Assembly (NCBI GenBank): GCA_023395595.1
Contig: JAEWYO010000090.1
Location: 1 to 5,123 of the forward strand
Direction of reading: 5' to 3'
From: Bacillota bacterium
GTDB taxonomy: Bacteria; Bacillota; Clostridia; Christensenellales; CAG-138
DNA: 5,123 nucleotides
Of the stretch, positions 1-4,972 are shown piece by piece. Made by a program: the position numbers and the translations under genes. Position 1 is the stretch's first letter, and the number at the start of each line of letters is the position of its first letter. The notes below the pieces were generated by a model. It made no database searches. It worked only from the letters and a program-made list of their open reading frames with translations, and was not told where the DNA came from.

Positions 1-1247
1 ATATGCAGGCAGGCCGCATCGACCGCAAACACCGTTCCGTCCTCGGGTATTTCATTAAGCACGCTGAAGACAAGTCCGTTGAGCGTATCAAACTCGTCCA
101 CCGGCAGCGGACAGCCAATCGCCTCGGAGATATCTTCCAGCGGCACAGACCCATGCGTGCGCCAAACGCCATCCGCAACGGTCGTGATAATCTGCTCCTC
201 GCCGTCCTCTTGTTCGTCAATATCGCCCACGATCACCTCGATGAGGTCGTTCATGGTTACGATGCCGCACATGCCGCCGTATTCGTCCATCACCACCGAG
301 AAGTGGTTGCGGCTGCGCTTCATGTCGAGGAACAAGTCATCCGCCTTGATCGACTCCGGAACAAAGCGCGGCGGCTGAACCGCCTGCTGCATCACGCTTT
401 CGCGCGTGCGATCATGCAAACGAAAATAAGTCTTCGCATCGAGAATACCGACCACGTCGTCCGAGCTGTCCCGGCAGATCGGGTAAAACGAATGCCGCGT
501 GCTGTGGATTGTCTCCGCCCAGTCCTCGTCGCTCTCGTCCAGCCAGAGGATATCCACCTGCGTGCGGTGGGTCAAAATATCCTCGGCGGAGACATTGTCA
601 AATTCAAACACATTGTGGATCATCTCTTTTTCGGTGGCTTCGATGGTTCCCTTTTCGGAGCCGACGTCCACCATCATGCGAATCTCTTCCTCGGTGACTT
701 CTTCGTCCTCCGCATTGGGGTCAACGCCAAGGAGGCGCAGGATGCCGTTTGTGGAAACGGTGAGCAGCCAAACCAGCGGCGCAAACGCTTTTGCGACGCC
801 GTTGATCAGCCCCGCCATGCCAAGCGCGAGTTTCTCCGCGTTTTTCATCGCGACGCGTTTGGGTACCAACTCGCCGAACACGAGCGTAAAGAACGTTAAA
901 ATCAGCGTGATGAGCAGCACCGAGATAGTGTTGATGGTCGCGGCGGGGATTGCGCTGCCGCCCGCCGTAATTGCGGCGGTGATGCGCTTTGCGAAGTTGT
1001 CTGCCGCAAACGCGCTGCCCAGGAAACCAGAGAGCGTGATGGCGACCTGAATTGTCGCGAGAAACCGCGCGGGCTGGCTTGTCAGACGCGCGAGCTTGAT
1101 GGCGCGCTTGTCTCCTTCCGCGGCGAGTTTTGCGAGTTTCGCGTCGTTCATCGTGATGACGGCAATCTCTGCACAAGCAAAGACCGCGTTGAGCGCAATC
1201 AGTACCACCTGTAATATAATTTGCCAGAATAAGGGATCGTTACCCAT
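1..1247 (-). CDS. DUF21/CBS/CorC-HlyC membrane protein, probable Mg2+ exporter ('hemolysin' family), 3' end outside window
   Basis: Reading the minus strand from 1247 gives 415 uninterrupted residues with no stop before the window edge. The N-terminal half is a DUF21 (CNNM transmembrane) domain with hydrophobic segments at about residues 8-31, 62-82, 105-124 and 141-173, and the motif FGELVPKR at 124-131. An acidic linker (180-188) leads to a CBS pair (about 220-345) that contains MDEYGG at 320-325. A CorC/HlyC-type C-terminal domain begins near 355 and is incomplete; family members are usually about 420-450 residues, so little is missing. Members such as CorC, MpfA and YhdP, and the CNNMs, are linked to Mg2+ (or Co2+) efflux, with CBS domains binding nucleotide; 'hemolysin' is a historical label. 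The substrate here is inferred from the family. The start at 1247 is chosen because GGAG (1258-1255) lies 7 nt upstream. An ATG at 1260 opens only six codons. The gene appears monocistronic at its 5' side and has a long leader. Confidence 0.95.
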   Translation of the reverse strand, partial: MGNDPLFWQIILQVVLIALNAVFACAEIAVITMNDAKLAKLAAEGDKRAIKLARLTSQPARFLATIQVAITLSGFLGSAFAADNFAKRITAAITAGGSAIPAATINTISVLLITLILTFFTLVFGELVPKRVAMKNAEKLALGMAGLINGVAKAFAPLVWLLTVSTNGILRLLGVDPNAEDEEVTEEEIRMMVDVGSEKGTIEATEKEMIHNVFEFDNVSAEDILTHRTQVDILWLDESDEDWAETIHSTRHSFYPICRDSSDDVVGILDAKTYFRLHDRTRESVMQQAVQPPRFVPESIKADDLFLDMKRSRNHFSVVMDEYGGMCGIVTMNDLIEVIVGDIDEQEDGEEQIITTVADGVWRTHGSVPLEDISEAIGCPLPVDEFDTLNGLVFSVLNEIPEDGTVFAVDAACLH

Positions 1248-1304
1248 TTTTATACTCCATATTGATCTTGTTGAATGCTCCGTGCTGCGCGGGATTCCCC
1301 GGTC

Positions 1305-1355
1305 GCACAGATAAAAAAGAAAGAAGCGGCTCTTTCCCTTTCCCGGTTTCTGTGC
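1305..1355 (-). terminator. Possible attenuator or terminator hairpin in the leader of the Mg2+ exporter gene
   Basis: Read on the minus strand, GAAAGAG (1336-1330) pairs with TTCTTTC (1325-1319) around the loop CCGC, and six T residues follow directly (1318-1313). This is the shape of an intrinsic terminator, but the 7-bp stem is mostly A-U with one G-U pair, so termination would be partial. An outer 7-bp stem, GCACAGA (1355-1349) with TCTGTGC (1311-1305), can enclose it. The CTGTGC strand could instead pair through GTGC (1308-1305) with GCAC (1285-1282). The element lies about 55 nt after the small ORF stop and about 65 nt before the main start codon. It could end a short transcript or attenuate the downstream gene. 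The structure was read by eye and no folding energy was computed. Confidence 0.4.
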
Positions 1356-1391
1356 CAAGAAATAGAAAAAGCATAACCTGTACTCATTTTC

Positions 1392-1481
1392 TTAACAGAG
1401 ACAGATTATGTGCTTCAAAAAATATCCGGTCATGCGGTTAGGATTGTGGTCGCCGGTACTATCGCTCTCTTCGTCGCTCAT
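1392..1481 (-). CDS. Small ORF, 29 aa, possible leader peptide
   Basis: An ATG at 1481 opens 29 codons ending in TAA (1394-1392). The Shine-Dalgarno AGAGGA (1492-1487) lies 5 nt upstream. The predicted transcription start of the strong minus promoter (near 1506) is only about 25 nt upstream, so this is the first translatable ORF on the transcript. The peptide begins MSDEESDSTGD, with five acidic residues in the first eleven and Pro14. It ends with a hydrophobic, Cys-containing tail (FLKHIICLC). I recognise no family. It sits in the leader of a probable Mg2+ exporter gene, before a hairpin with a U-run, which fits a regulatory leader peptide. It could equally be an independent small protein or a chance ORF. 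The promoter and ribosome binding site are the supporting evidence; function is inference. Confidence 0.5.
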   Translation of the reverse strand: MSDEESDSTGDHNPNRMTGYFLKHIICLC

Positions 1482-1512
1482 AGCTTTCCTCTCGTGGTTC
1501 TATACATTGCTT

Positions 1513-1541
1513 AGTATATCGGCACACGCTGAAATTGTCAA
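1513..1541 (-). promoter_or_regulatory. Sigma-A promoter for the small ORF and exporter transcript
   Basis: On the minus strand a perfect -35 TTGACA (1541-1536) is separated by 17 bp from a -10 TATACT (1518-1513), which differs from consensus at one base. Transcription would start near 1506, giving a leader of about 260 nt before the main ATG at 1247. Ten bases from the start of the -35 (TTGACAATTT) are identical to those of the divergent promoter at 1645. Confidence 0.85.
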
Positions 1542-1644
1542 TGTTTCGGGGGATTCTGCACAAGCGAGTATGCGTTTTATCCATCGTGAATGATCCGTTG
1601 CCAATCGAATATTCCGCTCGTGGCTCCTCAATTGTGGCGCTTCG

Positions 1645-1673
1645 TTGACAATTTGTTGAGAAACGTTTATATT
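1645..1673 (+). promoter_or_regulatory. Sigma-A promoter for the E2-like/acyl-CoA synthetase operon
   Basis: A perfect -35 TTGACA (1645-1650), a 17-bp spacer and a -10 TATATT (1668-1673) point rightward. The transcription start should fall near 1680, about 40 nt before the ATG at 1720. The spacer contains the 8-bp palindrome AAACGTTT (1661-1668), which touches the -10 and could be part of an operator, though it is short enough to be chance. The divergent promoter at 1513-1541 lies about 100 bp away. I saw no gene or other clear element between them. Confidence 0.85.
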
Positions 1674-1719
1674 TTAGACATTATTTGCACTCATACTTCA
1701 AGATTGGAATGGGATAAAC

Positions 1720-2613
1720 ATGGAAACAACTGCAAAGCGCCGCCGCGGCGACCGCCGGGACGCAACCTTGGTTCGCGATCTCGACTCGATGCATGTCTTT
1801 ATGCCGATTATGATGCCAAACCGCGCGGACAACGAGGCCTTCATTCAGGAGCTCGTGGACCTGAGTGCGGTGGAAGCATATCTCGAAAAAAAGAATGCAC
1901 AAAACCCGGAGTATAAATACACCTTCTTTCACGTAATTCTCGCCGCTCTTGCGCGCACCATCGAAATGCGCCCGCGCATGAACCGCTTCATCATCGGCAA
2001 CCGCTATTACGACCGCAACCATATCACGTTTTCCTTCATCGTCAAAAAGGCGTTTTCCGATCACGCGGATGAATCCGTCATGATCCTCAAATATGACCCG
2101 ACGAGTGAGAAAGCCGCAATCGACATGATCCACGATAAAATCTGCGACTTTGTCTATTCCGTGCGCAAAAGCAACAAGACGGACGGCACAACGGATATCC
2201 TTGACACGCTGGCAAAAGCCCCCATGTGGCTGCGCAAGATCATCGTCGCCATCCTTCGCTCGCTGGACGAGCACGGCAACATGCCCAAAGACCTCGCGAA
2301 TGAAGACCCCTATAACAGCACGGTCTTCATCAGCAATCTCGGTTCCATCAAGCTCAACGCGGGCTATCACCACCTTGCCAACTGGAGCACGAATTCCGTC
2401 TTCGTCGTCGTCGGCGAAAAGCACATGCAGCCGTTTTACGACGCGGACGGTGCCGTGACGGTCAAACCCGCGCTCAACCTCGGGCTCACGCTTGACGAGC
2501 GCATCGCGGACGGATACTACTATTCCAAGACCGTTCGCCTACTCAAGAAATTTCTTGCCGAGCCGGAGTTGCTCGACATCCCGTCCAAGGAGGAACTAAC
2601 CATTGAGTACTGA
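1720..2613 (+). CDS. Stand-alone 2-oxoacid dehydrogenase E2/CAT-like acyltransferase-fold protein
   Basis: This 297-residue protein resembles the catalytic core of E2 dihydrolipoyl acyltransferases and chloramphenicol acetyltransferase, without lipoyl or E1/E3-binding domains. Visible matches are the N-terminal strand (VFMPIMMPNRADN), the helix YTFFHVILAAL (67-77) followed by RPRMN (84-88), the core ISNLGSI (204-210), the strand VFVVVGE, and the C-terminal block LTLDERIADG (256-265) with the helix and AEPELL after it. In true E2 enzymes this last block is DHRxxDG with a catalytic His. Here Glu260 occupies that place, so classical chemistry is doubtful; His217-His218 lie elsewhere in the fold. 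The N-terminus is basic (KRRRGDRR, 6-13). The start at 1720 is the first ATG after the promoter, with a modest GGGA at 1711-1714. It overlaps the downstream ligase by 11 nt. It may be an acyltransferase or an acyl-CoA-binding partner of that ligase; the substrate is unknown. Confidence 0.88.
   Translation: METTAKRRRGDRRDATLVRDLDSMHVFMPIMMPNRADNEAFIQELVDLSAVEAYLEKKNAQNPEYKYTFFHVILAALARTIEMRPRMNRFIIGNRYYDRNHITFSFIVKKAFSDHADESVMILKYDPTSEKAAIDMIHDKICDFVYSVRKSNKTDGTTDILDTLAKAPMWLRKIIVAILRSLDEHGNMPKDLANEDPYNSTVFISNLGSIKLNAGYHHLANWSTNSVFVVVGEKHMQPFYDADGAVTVKPALNLGLTLDERIADGYYYSKTVRLLKKFLAEPELLDIPSKEELTIEY
2587..2594 (+). promoter_or_regulatory. Strong ribosome binding site that decides the TTG start
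   Basis: AAGGAGGA is nearly the full anti-Shine-Dalgarno complement and lies inside the end of the preceding gene, 8 nt before TTG at 2603. The nearest in-frame ATG (2642) has no comparable site, so the TTG is the better start. Ribosomes finishing the upstream gene at 2613 would cover this site, which favours translational coupling. Confidence 0.85.
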
Positions 2614-4357
2614 AGTCAAGAGCTTTCCCTTCTGTGAAGATATGTCCAACGTGGACGCCCCGTGGCTCGCGTTTTACGGTGAAGTCGATCAGAAGCTCTC
2701 CTATCCTGACGCGTCCATGTTTGACATGGTCGAACGCGCCGCCAATCTCTATCCGGATTACAACGCCGTCACCTTTATGGGCAAAGCGACCAAGTTTCGC
2801 GACATGGTGCGCGAAATCCGCGAGGTTGCGCGCGCGTTTGCCGCAATCGGCATCCAAAAAGGCGACAAGGTCACGCTCTGCATGCCGAACTGCCCGCAGA
2901 TCGTGCTCTGCTTCTATGCGCTCAACCGCATCGGCGCGATCGCTTCAATGATTCATCCGCTCTCCAGCGTCGGCGAAATTGCATTCTACATCAAGGATTC
3001 CGGCTCCAAGGCCGTGGTGTCGCTGGATGTGTTTTATGGCAAGTTTGAAGAGGTGCGCAAGCAGGTGTCGTTTGAGACGCTCGTGCTCACCAGCGTAAAG
3101 GATGCGCTCTCTCCCGTCATGAAGCTCGGCTTTGCCCTCACCGAAGGACGCAAGGTGCCGAAGATTCCGAAGGATGCCAACGTGCTCTATTGGAACGCAT
3201 TCCTCACCGGTGCTAAGAAGCAGGATGAATCCTGCTTTGTGGAAAGCCATGGTGCAGACGCTGCCGTCATCCTCTTCTCCGGCGGCACGACGGGCACCAC
3301 GAAGGGCATCCTGCTGAGCAACCTCAACTTCAACGCGCTCGCGCTGCAAACCTGCTCCATGGGCAATTGCGTCGTCCCCGGCTCTCGCATGCTCGCCGCA
3401 ATGCCGATGTTCCACGGATTTGGCCTCGGCGTTTGCATCCATACGATGCTTGTTGCTGGCGTGACGGCGATTCTTGTGCCGCGCGTTTCGGTCGAGAGCT
3501 ATGCAAAGCTGCTCAAGAAAGAGAAACCACACTATATCGCCGGTGTGCCGACGTTGTATGAGGGCATCACGCGCAACCCATATATGGACGGCGTGGACAT
3601 GAGCCAGCTGCTCGGCGTGTTCTCCGGCGGCGATACGCTCTCCATCGAACTCAAGAAGAAGTTTGATACGTTCCTGATGGAGCACGGCGCAACCGTTCAG
3701 GTGCGCGAAGGCTACGGCACCACCGAGTGCGTCACCGCAAGTTGCCTGACGCCGTATGATATGTATCGCGAGGGCAGCATCGGGCTGCCGTTCCCGGACA
3801 CGTATTACAAAATCGTCAAACCCGGCACGACAGAAACGGTACCCTACGGCGAAGACGGCGAAATCTGCCTCTGCGGGCCGTCAGTGATGATGGAATACGT
3901 CAATCAACCGGAGGAGACCGCAAATGTGCTTCGCAAGCACGCAGACGGGCATGTCTGGCTGCATACCGGCGATCTTGGCAACATGGACGCGGACGGCTTC
4001 CTCTTCTTCAAGCAGCGCATCAAGCGTCTCATTATCACGAGCGGATACAATGTGTATCCATCGCAGGTAGAGAACGCGATTGACGCACACGAGAAGGTGT
4101 TCATGAGCTGCGTCATCGGTGTGCCGGATTCCTACCGGATGCAGAAGATCAAGGCGTTTGTCGTGCTGCGTCCGAATATCTTGCCGACACCGACGCTCAA
4201 GGAGGAGATTCTCGCGCATTGCAGCAAACTCGTCGCCAAATACGCCATGCCATATGACATCGAGTTCCGCAGCGAGCTGCCCAAGACTCTGGTCGGCAAG
4301 GTTGCCTATACGATTCTGGAAAAAGAAGAGCTGGAACGGCAGGCGGTCATCGCCTAA
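2603..4357 (+). CDS. AMP-forming acyl-CoA synthetase (ANL superfamily)
   Basis: This 584-residue protein has every core signature of adenylate-forming ligases. They are the ATP-binding loop SGGTTGTTKG (226-235), the acyl-pocket region MPMFHGFG (267-274), YGTTE (371-375), HTGD (454-457) with the ribose-binding Asp457, the hinge region QRIK (471-474) followed by SGYNVYPSQVEN (480-491), and the C-terminal PKTLVGK (560-566) with catalytic Lys566. Such enzymes activate a carboxylate with ATP to an acyl-AMP and then to the CoA thioester in the cytoplasm. The closest general resemblance is to long- or medium-chain fatty acyl-CoA ligases, but the chain specificity cannot be read from the sequence. 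The start is TTG at 2603, justified by the strong ribosome binding site. No membrane segment is evident. It overlaps the E2/CAT-like gene by 11 nt and is the last gene of the operon. No active-site residue appears to be missing. Confidence 0.95.
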   Translation: MSTEVKSFPFCEDMSNVDAPWLAFYGEVDQKLSYPDASMFDMVERAANLYPDYNAVTFMGKATKFRDMVREIREVARAFAAIGIQKGDKVTLCMPNCPQIVLCFYALNRIGAIASMIHPLSSVGEIAFYIKDSGSKAVVSLDVFYGKFEEVRKQVSFETLVLTSVKDALSPVMKLGFALTEGRKVPKIPKDANVLYWNAFLTGAKKQDESCFVESHGADAAVILFSGGTTGTTKGILLSNLNFNALALQTCSMGNCVVPGSRMLAAMPMFHGFGLGVCIHTMLVAGVTAILVPRVSVESYAKLLKKEKPHYIAGVPTLYEGITRNPYMDGVDMSQLLGVFSGGDTLSIELKKKFDTFLMEHGATVQVREGYGTTECVTASCLTPYDMYREGSIGLPFPDTYYKIVKPGTTETVPYGEDGEICLCGPSVMMEYVNQPEETANVLRKHADGHVWLHTGDLGNMDADGFLFFKQRIKRLIITSGYNVYPSQVENAIDAHEKVFMSCVIGVPDSYRMQKIKAFVVLRPNILPTPTLKEEILAHCSKLVAKYAMPYDIEFRSELPKTLVGKVAYTILEKEELERQAVIA

Positions 4358-4412
4358 ACAGCGCCTAAAGCCGGAGAGACGCTTCTGCCGGCAGGGAACG
4401 ATCAATGCGATT

Positions 4413-4440
4413 GGCGGCGGAAAAGCAAACTTCCGCCGCC
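4413..4440 (+). terminator. Probable terminator of the two-gene operon
   Basis: A perfect 10-bp stem, GGCGGCGGAA (4413-4422) with TTCCGCCGCC (4431-4440), encloses an 8-nt loop. What follows is pyrimidine-rich (TCTCTTTCGCTCTGATTCTC) rather than a clean U-run, so termination may be imperfect or may need Rho. It lies 56 nt after the ligase stop. A weaker stem with a bulge (GCCGG at 4370-4374 with CCGGC at 4388-4392) lies between the two. Confidence 0.65.
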
Positions 4441-4540
4441 TCTCTTTCGCTCTGATTCTCTCTTGCAATCTTCTCTTTGGCATGGGTGGATGCGCATGGA
4501 CACGCGGGAAAAAACCTTGTCGATTTTCCATCAAAATGAC

Positions 4541-4569
4541 TTGACACTCTAGGCACGTTTGCCTATAAT
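4541..4569 (+). promoter_or_regulatory. Consensus sigma-A promoter of the tRNA operon
   Basis: TTGACA (4541-4546) and TATAAT (4564-4569) are both perfect consensus with a 17-bp spacer. The predicted start is near 4576, about 9 nt before the mature 5' end of tRNA-Thr. Such a strong promoter fits a stable RNA operon. Confidence 0.93.
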
Positions 4570-4584
4570 TGAAAAGCATGAGTT

Positions 4585-4660
4585 GCCAATGTAGCTCAGT
4601 CGGTAGAGCAGCTGATTCGTAATCAGCAGGTCTGGGGTCCGAATCCCCACATTGGCTCCA
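4585..4660 (+). tRNA. tRNA-Thr (anticodon CGU)
   Basis: A full cloverleaf can be drawn: acceptor GCCAATG (4585-4591) with CATTGGC (4650-4656), D-stem GCTC/GAGC, anticodon stem GCTGA/TCAGC around the loop TTCGTAA, and T-stem TGGGG/CCCCA. The discriminator is T4657 and CCA (4658-4660) is encoded. Anticodon CGT (4618-4620) reads the threonine codon ACG. One oddity is the T-loop TCCGAAT (4638-4644), which has C where the nearly universal U55 should be (position 4639). It is transcribed with tRNA-Pro six nucleotides downstream. Confidence 0.97.
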
Positions 4661-4666
4661 TACATT

Positions 4667-4743
4667 CGGGGTGTAGCGCAGTTTGGTAGCGCGTTTGGTT
4701 CGGGACCAAAAGGTCGCTGGTTCAAATCCAGTCACCCCGACCA
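4667..4743 (+). tRNA. tRNA-Pro (anticodon CGG)
   Basis: The cloverleaf is complete: acceptor CGGGGTG (4667-4673) with CACCCCG (4733-4739), D-stem GCGC/GCGC, anticodon stem TTTGG/CCAAA around TTCGGGA, and T-stem GCTGG/CCAGT with the normal loop TTCAAAT (4721-4727). A4740 is the discriminator and CCA (4741-4743) is encoded. Anticodon CGG (4701-4703) reads the proline codon CCG. C1-G72 and A73 are typical of bacterial tRNA-Pro. The encoded CCA is also the first part of the terminator stem. Confidence 0.97.
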
Positions 4744-4806
4744 ATAAAAAAACAGCCGTCGTTGGCTGTTTTTTTATTGGCCTTATTGCTTAGAACTGGA
4801 TTTGAA
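4721..4806. repeat. 12-bp inverted repeat: tRNA-Pro T-arm and a downstream copy
   Basis: TTCAAATCCAGT in the T-loop and 3' T-stem of tRNA-Pro (4721-4732) recurs as its exact reverse complement ACTGGATTTGAA at 4795-4806, on the far side of the terminator. The match ends abruptly on both sides. It could be a remnant of a tRNA-derived attachment site in opposite orientation, or chance. The downstream arm overlaps a small hairpin (TGAAGC/GCTTCA, 4803-4819). Confidence 0.4.
4741..4780 (+). terminator. Rho-independent terminator of the tRNA operon
   Basis: A perfect 17-bp stem (4741-4757 with 4764-4780) has the loop GTCGTT. Its GC-rich core CAGCC/GGCTG is followed by seven T residues inside the right arm, the classic terminator arrangement. 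Because an A-run mirrors the T-run, it could also stop transcription coming from the right. The left arm starts exactly at the CCA of tRNA-Pro. Confidence 0.95.
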
Positions 4807-4919
4807 GCCGCCAGCTTCATCTTTAGAATTATAAGCTGTAAAACATTCTGCTATTTCCATTCAACCGCAAAGTTTGAATCGCTCTTAAGCCTCTCAAATT
4901 CACGCAATATCGTAAATCC
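4781..4919. other. AT-rich gap between tRNA terminator and XRE gene
   Basis: No convincing gene is present. On the minus strand one frame running leftward from about 4950 to a TAG at 4851-4853 encodes a protein-like stretch (VDLKKQQGFTILREFERLKS) but has no ATG and no ribosome binding site, so it may be the tail of a decayed gene. The 12-bp copy of the tRNA T-arm is also here. Confidence 0.4.
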
Positions 4920-4949
4920 TTGTTGCTTTTTTAGGTCTACCGCTATAAG
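4920..4949 (+). promoter_or_regulatory. Possible promoter of the XRE-family regulator
   Basis: TTGTTG (4920-4925) and TATAAG (4944-4949) are separated by 18 bp and end 23 bp before the likely ATG. Both boxes match consensus at several positions, but the region is AT-rich and such matches occur by chance. Confidence 0.35.
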
Positions 4950-4972
4950 ATGAAGCAAAGGCGGTGGATGAA

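Noticed and set aside
3..899. Plus-strand ORF of 298 aa
   Set aside because: It is the complement of the DUF21/CBS/CorC gene, whose reading frame has clear domains; the plus frame shows none.
1240..1260. Six-codon minus ORF (ATG at 1260) overlapping the exporter start
   Set aside because: The nearest GGAG upstream is too far away; the GGAG inside it serves the ATG at 1247.
1408..1593. Plus-strand 61-aa ORF with a hydrophobic segment
   Set aside because: No ribosome binding site precedes it, and it crosses the well-formed divergent minus promoter.
1681..2424. Minus-strand ORF of 247 aa opposite the E2/CAT-like gene
   Set aside because: The plus frame matches a known fold and has a promoter and operon context; the minus frame has no recognisable domain.
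2945..3685. Minus-strand ORF of 246 aa opposite the ligase
   Set aside because: It is a shadow of the GC-rich ligase gene; all ligase motifs are on the plus strand.
4441..4480. Repeated CTCTTT/TCTCT tracts after the operon hairpin, as a tandem repeat
   Set aside because: Units are irregular in length and sequence; it is better described as a pyrimidine-rich terminator tail.
3881..4744. Long minus-strand ORF with GVTGFEPATFWSRTK and DSDPRPADYESAALPTELHW
   Set aside because: These phrases are the well-known false translation of the antisense strand of tRNA genes; the rest is antisense to the acyl-CoA synthetase.
4873..4898. TTTGA-16-TCAAA inverted repeat near a CTTAAG palindrome, as an XRE operator
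   Set aside because: The half sites are only 5 bp and the two symmetries do not share a centre, so chance is likely in AT-rich DNA.
4762..4953. Plus-strand 63-aa ORF
   Set aside because: It begins inside the tRNA terminator and has no ribosome binding site.
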